From assembly GCF_900111595.1 (NCBI RefSeq), contig NZ_FOHN01000009.1, forward strand, positions 62,001-126,000: DNA of 64,000 nucleotides. Direction: 5' to 3'. Below are positions 19,271 through 30,967 of this stretch, piece by piece (positions within the stretch are counted from its first letter, which is position 1; each line of letters opens with the position of its first letter). The DNA is from [Clostridium] polysaccharolyticum (lineage in GTDB: Bacteria; Bacillota; Clostridia; Lachnospirales; Lachnospiraceae). Both the position numbers and the translations under genes were made by a program. The notes beneath the pieces were generated by a model that was not told the origin of the DNA, did not search any database, and saw nothing but the letters and a program-made list of their open reading frames with translations.

Positions 19271-21342
<2,072 letters not shown>

Positions 21343-22221
21343 TTGGAACGAGTAGATATTGCAATCATAGGAAGTGGTGTTGCAGGCATATCCGCTGCAA
21401 TTAATGCAAAAATCCGAAAGAAAAGCATTGTAGTATTCGGTCAGCCTGATATGAGTGCGAAATTGACAAAAGCTCATGAAATTAATAATTATCTTGGTTT
21501 TTACCAGAAAACAGGAGAAGAATTAAAGAATACATTCTTAGAACATGCAAAAGCAATGGACATTGAGATTACCAATAAAAGGGTAACCAATATTTATGAT
21601 ATGGGTGGTTATTATTCTATATTGGCAAACAATGAAATTTACGAGGCAGTTACGGTTATTTTAGCAACCGGTGTCAGCTTTGGAAAACCTTTTCAAGGGG
21701 AAGAAGAGTTCCTTGGAAAAGGGGTGAGTTTCTGTGCAACTTGTGATGCACCTCTTTACAAAGGAAAAGATGTTGTAATTATTGCGTATAACAAGCATGA
21801 GGAAGCAGAAGCTGACTTTGTTGCAGATATCGCTTCGAAGGTAACCTATATTCCGATGTATAAAGAAGAGGTTGAAGTGAAAGAAGGTATCAATGTTGTG
21901 CGAGATACGCCAGTAGAAATTGCGGGAACAAAAACGGTAGAAAAACTCATATTAAAGAATCAGGAAATAGAAACATCTGCAGTATTTATTTTAAGAGACA
22001 GCGTATCTCCAGGACAGCTTGTTCCAGGACTTAAACTGGATAAAAACCATGTAGCAGTGGACATTCATATGAAAACCAGTCTGCCAGGATGCTTCGCAGC
22101 AGGGGACATTGCTGGAACTCCATATCAATATATAAAAGCAGCAGGACAAGGAAATATTGCGGCATTATCAGCAGTTGGATACATTGATGAAATGAACAGG
22201 AAGAAAAAAACGAAAGCCTAG
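21343..22221 (+). CDS. Thioredoxin-reductase-like flavoprotein lacking NADPH motifs
   Basis: A 292-aa FAD enzyme of the thioredoxin reductase fold. The FAD-binding GSGVAGISAA (about 10-19) and the redox pair CATC (about 131-134) are intact, as is the C-terminal AAGDIAG FAD motif. In the second nucleotide-binding domain, where thioredoxin reductases carry GGGNSA and HRR, this protein has IIAYNKHEEAEAD and TYIPMYKEE. It therefore probably cannot bind NADPH in the usual way. Ferredoxin-linked flavin thioredoxin reductases of clostridia share this loss, so ferredoxin is a likely donor (inference). TTG start with AGGAGGAAA upstream. Confidence 0.82.
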   Translation: MERVDIAIIGSGVAGISAAINAKIRKKSIVVFGQPDMSAKLTKAHEINNYLGFYQKTGEELKNTFLEHAKAMDIEITNKRVTNIYDMGGYYSILANNEIYEAVTVILATGVSFGKPFQGEEEFLGKGVSFCATCDAPLYKGKDVVIIAYNKHEEAEADFVADIASKVTYIPMYKEEVEVKEGINVVRDTPVEIAGTKTVEKLILKNQEIETSAVFILRDSVSPGQLVPGLKLDKNHVAVDIHMKTSLPGCFAAGDIAGTPYQYIKAAGQGNIAALSAVGYIDEMNRKKKTKA

Positions 22222-22225
22222 AACC

Positions 22226-22267
22226 CAAAGCCCTCATTGGAAGAAATTCCAAACGAGGGCTTTTTGA
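22226..22267 (+). terminator. Terminator after flavoprotein gene
   Basis: AAAGCCCTC...GGAA pairs with TTCC...GAGGGCTTT, followed by TTTTT. Confidence 0.85.
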
Positions 22268-22609
22268 ATAAATATACATAAAAATGTAATTTTATTTTAA
22301 AATCATAAAAAGTAAAAATATGGATGTTGAGGTGTTTTATTTTTCTGCTTCAAAGTGTGTTTTTCTTACATTTTAAATTCCAATTTTGTCTAAAACTTAA
22401 CTTAATTATGGAATAAATTGGAATAGACAAAATTTTAAATGTAGAAAATAAATCAGAAATTGTATTTTATAAAGTACATAGCCCAAAATGAGAAAAAAAA
22501 TCAAAAAACAGATTGATTTATTTTTAACAAAGCCTTATAATACATTACGAAACACAGATTGTAAATATTAACTTAGATATGAAAGACAGTATTAACAAGG
22601 AGGATTATA
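22268..22609 (+). promoter_or_regulatory. pflB upstream region with inverted repeats and promoter
   Basis: No gene in about 340 bases, AT-rich. A perfect 10-bp inverted repeat, ATTCCAATTT (22377-22386) with AAATTGGAAT (22415-22424), is nested in a larger imperfect one (22367-22392 with 22424-22443). The promoter is TTGATT (22513-22518), 17 bp, TATAAT (22536-22541). The dyads may be operators for a redox or metabolic regulator, or transcript structures from an upstream start; this is inference. Confidence 0.65.
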
Positions 22610-24862
22610 ATGTTTAACAAGGAACAATGGAACGGCTTCCAAGGAAGAAAATGGAAAGAAGAAATTGACGTAAGAGACTTTATTCAAAAGAACTATGAAC
22701 CATATGGAGGTGATTCCACATTTCTTGCTGACCCAACAGATGCAACAGATAAATTGTGGGGAGCACTACAGAAACTTCAGAAAGAAGAAAGAGCAAAAGG
22801 TGGAGTGTTAGATATGGATACTGATGTCGTATCTTCACTTACTTCACATAAAGCAGGTTATATTAATGAAGAATTAAAAGATTTAGAACAAATCGTAGGT
22901 CTTCAGACTGACAAGCCATTGAAAAGAGCTTTTATGCCATTTGGTGGTATTGCAATGGCAGAACAATCCTGTAAAATGTATGGTTATGAGCCAAGTCCTG
23001 AGCTGCATAAAGTATTTACACAATATCACAAAACACACAATCAAGGCGTATTTGATGCTTACACACCAGAAATGAAATTAGCTCGTCATAACAAAATTAT
23101 TACAGGCCTTCCAGATACTTATGGACGTGGACGTATTGTAGGTGACTATCGTCGTGTAGCTTTATACGGTATTGATTTATTAATAGAAGAAAAAGAAAAA
23201 GATTTTGCTAACTGCGGATGTGGTGTTATGACAGACGATATTATTCGTCAGCGTGAAGAATTAAGAGACCAGATCAATGCATTAAAGGGCATGAAAGAAA
23301 TGGCTAAAATCTATGGTTATGACATTTCCGAACCAGCTAAAACAGCAAAAGAAGCTGTTCAGTGGCTATACTTCGGATATTTAGCAGCGATTAAAACTCA
23401 GAATGGTGCTGCTATGAGTGTTGGCCGTGTATCTACCTTCCTTGATATTTATTTCCAGAGAGATTTAAAAGCTGGCATTATTACAGAGACAGAAGCTCAG
23501 GAAATCATTGACCACTTTACAATGAAATTAAGAATGGTTAAATTCGCAAGAATTGAATCTTACAACCAGTTATTTACAGGAGATCCAGTATGGGCTACTC
23601 TTGAAGTTGGTGGTATTGGCATGGACGGACGTTCTATGGTTACTAAGACGGATTACCGTTTCTTACACACATTAGAAAACATGGGACCTTCACCAGAACC
23701 AAACTTAACCGTATTATTCTCTTCTTCATTGCCAGCACAGTTCAAACAATATGCTGCTAAGATTTCTATCACAACATCTTCTATCCAGTACGAAAATGAT
23801 GATGTTATGAAACCAGTATGGGGTGACGATTACTCAATCTGCTGTTGTGTATCTGCTACTCAGACAGGGAAAGAAATGCAGTTCTTCGGAGCTAGAGCAA
23901 ACTTAGCGAAATGTTTATTATACGCTATCAACGGTGGTATGGATGAAAAGAACAAAGTTCAAGTAGGTCCTAACTATGCACCAATCACAAGCGAATATTT
24001 AGACTATGATGAAGTAATGGCTAAATATGATGTTATGATGGAATGGCTAGCAGGTTTATATGTAAACGTATTAAACTTAATCCAGTACATGCATGATAAA
24101 TATTACTATGAAGCAGCAGAATTAGCTTTAATAGATACAGATGTACGTCGTACATTTGCTACAGGTATTGCAGGATTCTCTCATGTAGTTGACTCCTTAA
24201 GTGCTATCAAATATGCTAAAGTTAAAACAGTTCGTGATGAAACTGGTTTAGTTATCGACTACGAAATCGAAGGAGACTTCCCAAGATACGGTAACGATGA
24301 TGACAGAGCGGATGAAATTGCAGTATGGTTGTTAAAGACTTTCTTAGACAAATTAAAGAAACGTCACACATACAGAAATTCTGAACCAACAACATCTATC
24401 TTAACAATTACATCTAACTTAGTATATGGGAAAGCTACTGGAGCATTACCAGATGGCAGAAAAGCTGGTGAACCTTTGTCACCAGGTGCTAACCCAAGTT
24501 ACGGTGCAGAACAGAACGGTTTATTAGCATCACTTAACTCTGTTGCTAAATTGCCATATGCGTGGGCATTAGATGGTATTTCTAATACTCAGACAATTAA
24601 CCCGGATGCGATTGGACATGATGAAGCGGAAAGAGTTGCAAATCTTGTTCAGGTACTGGATGGTTATTTTGATCAGGGTGCTCATCACTTGAATGTAAAT
24701 GTATTTGGTAAAGAAAAACTTATTGATGCTATGGAACATCCAGAAAAAGAAGAATATGCGAACTTCACAATCCGTGTATCTGGTTATGCTGTTAAATTCA
24801 TTGATTTAACAAGAGAACAGCAGTTAGATGTTATTGCCAGAACTTGCCACGAAGTATTATAA
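22610..24862 (+). CDS. pflB: Formate C-acetyltransferase (pyruvate formate-lyase)
   Basis: Cytoplasmic glycyl-radical enzyme that splits pyruvate with CoA into acetyl-CoA and formate under anaerobic conditions. It is 750 aa, a normal length. The catalytic Cys pair lies in [10 protein letters not shown] (about 411-413, three consecutive Cys), and the radical-bearing Gly is in RVSGYAVKF (about 725) near the C-terminus. RBS AAGGAGG is 7 bases before the ATG. Strong promoter and AGGAGG suggest high expression. Its activase follows after two bases. Confidence 0.98.
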   Translation: MFNKEQWNGFQGRKWKEEIDVRDFIQKNYEPYGGDSTFLADPTDATDKLWGALQKLQKEERAKGGVLDMDTDVVSSLTSHKAGYINEELKDLEQIVGLQTDKPLKRAFMPFGGIAMAEQSCKMYGYEPSPELHKVFTQYHKTHNQGVFDAYTPEMKLARHNKIITGLPDTYGRGRIVGDYRRVALYGIDLLIEEKEKDFANCGCGVMTDDIIRQREELRDQINALKGMKEMAKIYGYDISEPAKTAKEAVQWLYFGYLAAIKTQNGAAMSVGRVSTFLDIYFQRDLKAGIITETEAQEIIDHFTMKLRMVKFARIESYNQLFTGDPVWATLEVGGIGMDGRSMVTKTDYRFLHTLENMGPSPEPNLTVLFSSSLPAQFKQYAAKISITTSSIQYENDDVMKPVWGDDYSICCCVSATQTGKEMQFFGARANLAKCLLYAINGGMDEKNKVQVGPNYAPITSEYLDYDEVMAKYDVMMEWLAGLYVNVLNLIQYMHDKYYYEAAELALIDTDVRRTFATGIAGFSHVVDSLSAIKYAKVKTVRDETGLVIDYEIEGDFPRYGNDDDRADEIAVWLLKTFLDKLKKRHTYRNSEPTTSILTITSNLVYGKATGALPDGRKAGEPLSPGANPSYGAEQNGLLASLNSVAKLPYAWALDGISNTQTINPDAIGHDEAERVANLVQVLDGYFDQGAHHLNVNVFGKEKLIDAMEHPEKEEYANFTIRVSGYAVKFIDLTREQQLDVIARTCHEVL

Positions 24863-24864
24863 TT

Positions 24865-25605
24865 ATGGTTACGGGCAAAGTTCATTCATTTGAAACATTT
24901 GGTGCTGTAGATGGCCCTGGAATACGCTTTGTCGTATTCCTTAAGGGCTGTGCTATGCGATGTAAATATTGCCATAATCCTGATACGTGGAAAGCAGAAG
25001 GTGCACAGGAATTTAGCGCGCAGGAATTACTGGACAAGGCACTCCGCTACAAAACATATTGGAAAAATAATGGTGGTATTACAGTAAGTGGGGGAGAAGC
25101 ATTACTGCAGATTGATTTTTTAATTGAATTCTTCCAGCTTGCAAAAGCAGCAGGTGTTCATACAGCTTTAGATACATCAGGACAGCCGTTTTCTATGGAT
25201 GCGTCCTATTTGGAAAAGTTTAACCAGCTTATGGAGGTTACGGATTTATTTATTCTGGATATTAAACACATGGACCAGAAAGTCCATGAAGAATTAACAG
25301 GGCATACAAACCAAAACATCTTAGAACTGGCGAAATACCTATCCGAGCACAAGAAAGATATGTGGATCCGGCACGTTTTTGTGCCAGGTCTTACAGATAA
25401 AGAAGAAGATCTTATTAAGCTTAAGGAATTTGTAAGTACCCTTGAATCAGTAAAACGTTTTGAGGTTCTGCCTTATCATACATTTGGCATATTTAAATGG
25501 GAAAAGCTCGGAATGGATTATTCTTTAAAGGATGTCAAGACACCAGCAAAAGAAGAAATAGATTGGGCAAACAAAATTCTTGAGACACAAAATTTCTCCA
25601 AATAA
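24865..25605 (+). CDS. pflA: Pyruvate formate-lyase-activating enzyme (radical SAM)
   Basis: Radical SAM iron-sulfur enzyme that installs the glycyl radical on PflB. It is 246 aa; the CX3CX2C cluster is C29, C33, C36 in GCAMRCKYCHN, followed by a GG-containing SAM motif (TVSGGEALLQ). The ATG at 24865 starts two bases after the pflB stop with no separate ribosome-binding site, so translation is probably coupled. An upstream start overlapping pflB is less likely. Confidence 0.97.
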   Translation: MVTGKVHSFETFGAVDGPGIRFVVFLKGCAMRCKYCHNPDTWKAEGAQEFSAQELLDKALRYKTYWKNNGGITVSGGEALLQIDFLIEFFQLAKAAGVHTALDTSGQPFSMDASYLEKFNQLMEVTDLFILDIKHMDQKVHEELTGHTNQNILELAKYLSEHKKDMWIRHVFVPGLTDKEEDLIKLKEFVSTLESVKRFEVLPYHTFGIFKWEKLGMDYSLKDVKTPAKEEIDWANKILETQNFSK

Positions 25606-25675
25606 TAACAATAACAACAATATAATAATAACTGACAGGATGACACGAGGCATAATAGTGACTTGCGAATAAAGG

Positions 25676-25709
25676 AGACCAGAATGAGAAATCATTTTGG
25701 TCTTTTTTA
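25676..25709 (+). terminator. Terminator of pflBA
   Basis: AGACCAGAATGA pairs with TCATTTTGGTCT around a GAAA loop, followed by TTTTT. Confidence 0.88.
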
Positions 25710-25782
25710 TATATTTGTAGGTAGTTTAGGAGTATAATATAGGAAAGAATAATAAATTGCGAAAGACAGGATAGGTGATAAG

Positions 25783-28029
25783 ATGCAATTAGAGGAATTA
25801 TACGATGTCTTCTTTCAAAAGGAAAAAGAACAGGAACCATATGGAGATGAAGAAGAATTTAATTTAGATATGTTACGATTTCTTGATTTAATTCTAACCA
25901 TAGGCTGTTCATTAAAATATTTGGATGGGGAAGGAGAACCACCACTAGAGATAGAAAATGCACATTTAAGGGGAGTTGCCATTACAGGAAAGGAAGTAGT
26001 GGCTTCGTTATATGATAATAGCATAGAAAGGGAAGAAGAATTGCCTTTTGATGAAATAAAGGAAATACTATTATCTGCTATCGCTACCATAAGAAACAGA
26101 ATAGAAAAAACGGAGGAGAAACAAAAAATTGTTTTAAGGATGAAGCTGTTAGGAGATAAAATGGCACTGTCGGATTTTGAACGATTTATGGTTCTTTTAG
26201 GATGGGCTAATTATATGGATATAAAATATGAACTTATTTATTCCTATCTTCAAGGGGATGTCCGGATGAAACAGCCATCATTGAGACTAGCGGTATCCTT
26301 ATATGAACTTTTTCAAAAAATACAGCAGCAGGAGGTTGCAAAACTTACATTTGCACAGAGTCCTGTTTTTTCTGTGATTTTACAACGAAAAGAGCTGTAT
26401 GACAATATACAGCTTGGAGAAACTTTTACACTTTCACCAAGAGTTTTTGACTGGCTTGCTGGGAATAGTCATTTAAGTGACATGTTAAGAAAAAGTGTTA
26501 TAGAAGTCTCGGATTATTTTTCTGTTAAACAAAGCGATGGCAATTATCTAATGCCAATCTATGAGAAGGAATATAATCAGATAAAAAATATACTATGCTA
26601 CATAAGAAAGGAAAAAGAAGAGCGGTGCCAGATACTGAATATCTATGGTCCAGAAGGAAATGGAAAAAAGTTTTTTGTAGATAGAGCCCTAAGAGAATTG
26701 GAAATTTCAGGACTTTTTGTTGATGTACAAGTGATAGTGGCTCAGTTTGATATCTATCAATATATGGAAGGTTTCTATCAGGAGTGTATGTTAGCGGATC
26801 GGCTGCCTTGCTTTGTATATCGCAATATAGCTCATGAAGAAGAGGAAAAAAGAGAAAATATTTTAGATAAGATATACCAGATAATTGATTTATGTAAAAG
26901 AAAATTTCCACTTGTTATATGGATATCAGAAGAGAAGGCAGAATATTTTCTGGGGCAGGAATTCAGGTATATGAGTGTGAAAATGGACAATCTTTCATTA
27001 AAAGAAAGATATTTGGTATGGTGTGAGTTTGCAAAACAATATAAAATTAGCCAAGAGGTAGACTTGAATTTACTAGCAAACCAATTTTCCCTAAGCGTAA
27101 GAGGAATTAAGGACACTCTTTGGAATGCAGAATTGCTTCGGGTAAGTGAGGATCGGCAAGAAATTACAATTGAGGCAATTAGAAGTGCAGTAAAACAGCA
27201 GTCGGTAAGTAAGCTGGGCCAGTGTGCTACGTTAATTCCTGCCACTTATACTTGGGATGATCTGGTCATATCACAGGAGCAGAAAACACAGCTTGAGTTA
27301 ATTTGCAATCAGGTTAAATACAAGAGCATAGTAGGGGAGGAATGGGGATTTTTTAACAAAACTGCATATGGACGAGGAGTCTGTGCCCTGTTTTATGGGG
27401 CACCAGGAACTGGTAAAACAATGGCAGTTCAGGTAATAGCCAATGAGTTAGGTCTTAGTCTGTATCGCATAGACTTATCACAGCTTATAAGCAAATATGT
27501 AGGAGAGACAGAAAAAAATATTTCCAAAGTTTTTGAACGAGCCAAAGGAATTAATGCATTGCTATTTTTTGATGAAGCAGATTCTCTCTTTGCAAAACGT
27601 CTGGATGTGAAAGACTCTATGGATCGAAGTGCCAATGCCCAGACTGCACATTTGCTTCAGCAGATGGAAGATTATGATGGAATTACTATATTGGCAACCA
27701 ATTTAGCCATGAATTTAGATGATGCATTTAAGAGAAGAATTAAGTTTATGATTAAATTCACCTATCCTGCCAAAGAAGTACGAATGCAGCTTTGGCAGAC
27801 AATTTTGCCAAAACAAGTACCATGTGAAGAAGAGCTGGATTTGGCTTTTTTTGCTGAAACATTTGAACTATCAGGAAGCAGTATCAAGGAAATTCTTACG
27901 ATTGCAGCTTTTATGGCAGCTTCTAAGCAGCGTAAGCTGTCTAATAAGGATATTGTAGAGGCAGTAAAACTAAATTATGCAAAGTATGGAAAAACATTAT
28001 CCGACGAAGATTTTAGTTATTTAGTCTAA
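25783..28029 (+). CDS. CIS-associated AAA+ ATPase
   Basis: A 748-aa cytoplasmic ATPase of the kind found at eCIS loci (Afp15/Pvc15-like), thought to help assembly or recycling. The C-terminal AAA+ module is intact: Walker A GAPGTGKT (about 540-547), Walker B LLFFDEAD (about 592-599) and an arginine-finger region near DDAFKRRIKF. An earlier P-loop-like YGPEGNGKKFF (about 287) marks a degenerate first module. The N-terminal 260 residues are helical and family-specific. It is first in the locus, 300 bases before the sheath gene. Confidence 0.88.
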   Translation: MQLEELYDVFFQKEKEQEPYGDEEEFNLDMLRFLDLILTIGCSLKYLDGEGEPPLEIENAHLRGVAITGKEVVASLYDNSIEREEELPFDEIKEILLSAIATIRNRIEKTEEKQKIVLRMKLLGDKMALSDFERFMVLLGWANYMDIKYELIYSYLQGDVRMKQPSLRLAVSLYELFQKIQQQEVAKLTFAQSPVFSVILQRKELYDNIQLGETFTLSPRVFDWLAGNSHLSDMLRKSVIEVSDYFSVKQSDGNYLMPIYEKEYNQIKNILCYIRKEKEERCQILNIYGPEGNGKKFFVDRALRELEISGLFVDVQVIVAQFDIYQYMEGFYQECMLADRLPCFVYRNIAHEEEEKRENILDKIYQIIDLCKRKFPLVIWISEEKAEYFLGQEFRYMSVKMDNLSLKERYLVWCEFAKQYKISQEVDLNLLANQFSLSVRGIKDTLWNAELLRVSEDRQEITIEAIRSAVKQQSVSKLGQCATLIPATYTWDDLVISQEQKTQLELICNQVKYKSIVGEEWGFFNKTAYGRGVCALFYGAPGTGKTMAVQVIANELGLSLYRIDLSQLISKYVGETEKNISKVFERAKGINALLFFDEADSLFAKRLDVKDSMDRSANAQTAHLLQQMEDYDGITILATNLAMNLDDAFKRRIKFMIKFTYPAKEVRMQLWQTILPKQVPCEEELDLAFFAETFELSGSSIKEILTIAAFMAASKQRKLSNKDIVEAVKLNYAKYGKTLSDEDFSYLV

Positions 28030-28329
28030 CAAAAAATTTTCTGACATATTTTAAACAAATTTCAACAAAAATGTATGAAAATAACTTGTTAATTTTTTTC
28101 TTTTCATTTAAAATTGTACATGTAATGTTGTGGGAAAAAGAGGAGATCTTATAAATAATGAAATTAAAGAAGTAGCAAAAGAGGTGCTGATTGTTGCAAT
28201 ACGGCAGAATATAGGCAGACAGTATTATTTTACATAATATATAATATATAATTTCAAAGAAAGAAGGGAGGAAACTAGAATTCGTATTTAGACAGAGAAA
28301 AAGTCAAAATAAGAGGATTCTAGGCGAGT
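28030..28329 (+). promoter_or_regulatory. Leader and candidate promoter ahead of CIS structural operon
   Basis: No gene in 300 bases. A possible promoter is TTGTTA (28086-28091), 17 bp, TAAAAT (28109-28114), which would leave a roughly 200-base untranslated leader. A strong GGGAGG at 28266-28271 is followed by no usable start. The sheath ATG has a weaker AGAGGATT before it. Confidence 0.45.
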
Positions 28330-30066
28330 ATGGCTGAATATTTATCACCAGGCGTCTACGTAGAAGAATTTGCTTCTGGCGGACAGCCCATGGAAGGAGT
28401 AGGTACAAGTACAGCGGGATTTATTGGAATGGCAGAAAGAGGACCAGTAGCAGGTGTTCCGGAGTTAGTAACCAACTTTTCAGAATTTAAAAGAACTTAT
28501 GGAGGGTACTTGTCCGAGAATGAATTTGGAGAATATCGTTTCTTAGCATATGCAGTTGAAAACTTCTTTGTAAATGGAGGTTCCCGCTGTTTTGTTATGC
28601 GTGTTGCACCTGAAGATGCAAAATGCTCCACAGGATTTGTGCCAAGTGAGGATGCTCCAGTGTTAAGCTTTACAGCAAAGAACCCTGGTATGTGGGGAGA
28701 TGCAATTACCATAACCATGACACAGCAGAACAAAGCGAAAACACAGGTGAAAGAAATTCTTACAGATGGAACAGATTATAAGTATAAAGTAAAAAGCAGT
28801 TCAGGATTTTTAGCAGGTGATATTGTTGCTTATGTAAATGAAGATAAAATTGTTTATAACAAAATCGTCAAGAGCCAAGACAACATTATTACATTTGCAG
28901 AAGAATTTGATGAGGGGATTGTCGATACGGATCTAGTTCCAGCAAGAGTCATTATGACTTGTGAAATGAGAATAGATGTCAAATTTGAAGATGTAGTGGA
29001 AACTTATGAAAATGTATCATTTAACATAGAATCTCCTAATTTTATTACTAAGAAATTAGCAAAATCCAATCTTGTTTCTGTTGCTTATACAGCATCAGAA
29101 GAAACCAAAATCCAATCTCCATTTGCGGAAGTTTCTGCATCTGGTGAAGAGGCTCAGGTAGTGGTAAACTTCAAAGGCGGAAGCAACGGCGACGTGTCAA
29201 GCGTTAGTGCAGCTGACTTTATAGGCGTGGATAATGGAGCAGGAAAACGTACAGGCATTCAGGCATTTGTAGATAACGATGTGGTATCTCTGATGGCAGT
29301 TCCTGGTGTAACCGATCCAAATGTACAGCTTTCTTTAGTAGCACATTGCGAAAATCTGGCAAGCAGATTTGCCGTATTAGATATTCCAAGAACTTCTCAG
29401 AAGGTACAGGATGTAATAAACCATCGTGATTTATTTGATAGTAATTATGCAGCATTATATCATCCTTGGCTTACGGTATTTGATCCGTTAGATAAGAAAA
29501 ATATTGCGATTCCGCCATCAGGTTCTGTACTGGGAATTTATGCAAGAAGTGATAATTCCAGAGGGGTACATAAAGCTCCTGCCAATGAAGTAGTACGTGC
29601 CTGCGTTGGTCTTGACTGTCAGTTTAATAAAGGCGAACAGGATATTTTGAATCCTAAGGGAGTAAATCTGATTCGCTCTTTCCCAGGACAGGGAATACGT
29701 GTATGGGGTGCAAGAACAGCCTCTAGTGATGGAAGCTGGAAGTACATAAATGTCCGCCGTCTTTTCATTTTTATTGAAGAGTCTATTAAAGCGAATACTA
29801 ACTGGGCTGTATTTGAACCAAATGATGAAAATCTATGGGATCGTGTTAAACGTACAATTAGCGTATTTTTAAATGGCATGTGGAGAGATGGTGCTTTGGC
29901 AGGTGGTTCTCCAGATGAAGCATTCTTTGTAAATGTAGGGCATGATACCATGAGCCAGGATGATATCAATAATGGAAGACTGATTTGTGTCATTGGTGTT
30001 GCACCAGTAAAACCAGCTGAATTCGTTATCTTCAGATTAACACAAAAGACAAGCGATTCAGAATAA
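28330..30066 (+). CDS. Contractile tail sheath protein
   Basis: Main sheath subunit (578 aa) whose contraction drives the inner tube through a target membrane. The N-terminal YLSPGVYVEEFASGG and the C-terminal domain with RRLFIFIEESIKANTNWAVFE and NNGRLICVIGVAPVKPAEFV are typical of phage tail sheath proteins of CIS and T4 type. The middle (about 130-300) is a variable surface domain. It is the first structural gene and is followed by the tube gene after 23 bases. Confidence 0.96.
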   Translation: MAEYLSPGVYVEEFASGGQPMEGVGTSTAGFIGMAERGPVAGVPELVTNFSEFKRTYGGYLSENEFGEYRFLAYAVENFFVNGGSRCFVMRVAPEDAKCSTGFVPSEDAPVLSFTAKNPGMWGDAITITMTQQNKAKTQVKEILTDGTDYKYKVKSSSGFLAGDIVAYVNEDKIVYNKIVKSQDNIITFAEEFDEGIVDTDLVPARVIMTCEMRIDVKFEDVVETYENVSFNIESPNFITKKLAKSNLVSVAYTASEETKIQSPFAEVSASGEEAQVVVNFKGGSNGDVSSVSAADFIGVDNGAGKRTGIQAFVDNDVVSLMAVPGVTDPNVQLSLVAHCENLASRFAVLDIPRTSQKVQDVINHRDLFDSNYAALYHPWLTVFDPLDKKNIAIPPSGSVLGIYARSDNSRGVHKAPANEVVRACVGLDCQFNKGEQDILNPKGVNLIRSFPGQGIRVWGARTASSDGSWKYINVRRLFIFIEESIKANTNWAVFEPNDENLWDRVKRTISVFLNGMWRDGALAGGSPDEAFFVNVGHDTMSQDDINNGRLICVIGVAPVKPAEFVIFRLTQKTSDSE

Positions 30067-30089
30067 AAATGCGAAAGGAGTAGTAAAGC

Positions 30090-30524
30090 ATGGCAGATAA
30101 AGTTTACCCATATGGGAAATACAGATATAGTGTTGAAATAGATGGAATTCAGGCTGGCGGTTTTTCAGAAGCCAGTGGCTTTGATGTATCTATTGAAGTT
30201 GGAGAATATAGAGAAGGAGATATGCCAGACCAGACAATCCGAAAGTTTGCTGGACTTAAAAAATATAGCAATATTACGCTTAAAAAAGGAGTAATTGCAG
30301 AAAAAGCATTGTATGACTGGATGATTGCAGGTGTAACAGGACCTGTACAGCGTAAGACAATATCTATTTCCATTCATGATGAATCAGATGCTGTGGTAGC
30401 AACATGGCAGGTAATTGACGCATGGCCTTGCAAATACAATGCACCAGATTTTAATGCAACTTCTAATGAAGCAGCCGTTGAAACCATTGAAATTGCCCAT
30501 GAAGGATTAACTAGAACAAAATAA
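30090..30524 (+). CDS. Inner tube protein, T4 gp19-like (first copy)
   Basis: A 144-aa tube subunit. The opening PYGKYRYSVEIDGIQAGGFSEASG and closing EIAHEGLTRTK are the gp19/Hcp-like pattern of CIS tubes. It lies between sheath and baseplate-hub genes. RBS AAAGGAG. A second, divergent tube paralogue is at 31155; in related systems one copy makes the shaft and the others make tube-initiator rings. A perfect hairpin follows its stop codon. Confidence 0.93.
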   Translation: MADKVYPYGKYRYSVEIDGIQAGGFSEASGFDVSIEVGEYREGDMPDQTIRKFAGLKKYSNITLKKGVIAEKALYDWMIAGVTGPVQRKTISISIHDESDAVVATWQVIDAWPCKYNAPDFNATSNEAAVETIEIAHEGLTRTK

Positions 30525-30532
30525 TAAGATAG

Positions 30533-30561
30533 TGCCAGAGGATATTTATAATCCTCTGGCA
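30533..30561 (+). terminator. Perfect 11-bp hairpin after tube gene (no T-tract)
   Basis: TGCCAGAGGAT (30533-30543) pairs perfectly with ATCCTCTGGCA (30551-30561) around a 7-base loop. There is no T-run, and the next gene's AGGAGG begins 8 bases later. It is more likely an mRNA-stabilising or partial-attenuation element that keeps sheath/tube mRNA abundant than a true terminator (inference). Confidence 0.6.
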
Positions 30562-30581
30562 ATTAGATAGGAGGATACAAG

Positions 30582-30953
30582 ATGTCATTTCAGACAGAAT
30601 TTCCATTTACTTTGCCAAAGGGTTATATTGATTTTTCAGGCAATATACATAAAGAAGGAGTTATGCGTCTTGCCAATGCGGGAGATGAAATCCTGCCACT
30701 GCGTGATCCAAGAGTGCAGCAGAATCCAGGATATTTAACGATTATTTTGTTATCTAGAGTAATTACCAAATTAGGTTCTCTCCCAATGGTGGATACATCT
30801 ATTGTGGAAGGGCTGTTTACGGCAGATTTGGCATATTTACAGGATTTGTATGAAAAAATCAATACAATGGATACACCAGTTTATAAAGGAGTTTGTCCAC
30901 ATTGTGGTGAAATTGTAGATGTTCCTGTAAATTTTCTGGATGCCGGTCAATAA
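30582..30953 (+). CDS. gp26-like baseplate hub assembly protein with zinc-ribbon end
   Basis: A 123-aa protein conserved at this position in many CIS loci. The FPFTLPKGYIDFSGNIHKEG start, LRDPRVQQNPGYLTIILLSR core and CPHCGEIVDVP C-terminal half zinc ribbon resemble the T4 gp26-type baseplate proteins. RBS AGGAGG lies upstream. Near its end the frame carries a slippery A AAT TTT heptamer and hairpin that could shift ribosomes into the overlapping DUF6760-like frame, giving a 185-aa fusion. Confidence 0.82.
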   Translation: MSFQTEFPFTLPKGYIDFSGNIHKEGVMRLANAGDEILPLRDPRVQQNPGYLTIILLSRVITKLGSLPMVDTSIVEGLFTADLAYLQDLYEKINTMDTPVYKGVCPHCGEIVDVPVNFLDAGQ

Positions 30954-30967
30954 GTACATATCCGGCA
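30929..30967 (+). promoter_or_regulatory. Candidate programmed -1 frameshift signal
   Basis: The slippery heptamer A AAT TTT (30929-30935) sits in the correct phase on codons AAT-TTT. After a 5-base spacer, TGCCGG (30941-30946) pairs perfectly with CCGGCA (30962-30967). Slippage at this site would put ribosomes in the -1 frame and continue to the stop at 31136-31138. The last -1-frame stop upstream (30908-30910) precedes the site. Confidence 0.7.

Noticed and set aside
28263-28290. Strong GGGAGG possibly starting a leader peptide before the sheath gene
   Set aside because: The only nearby start would be ATT followed by a stop after three codons; no coding evidence.
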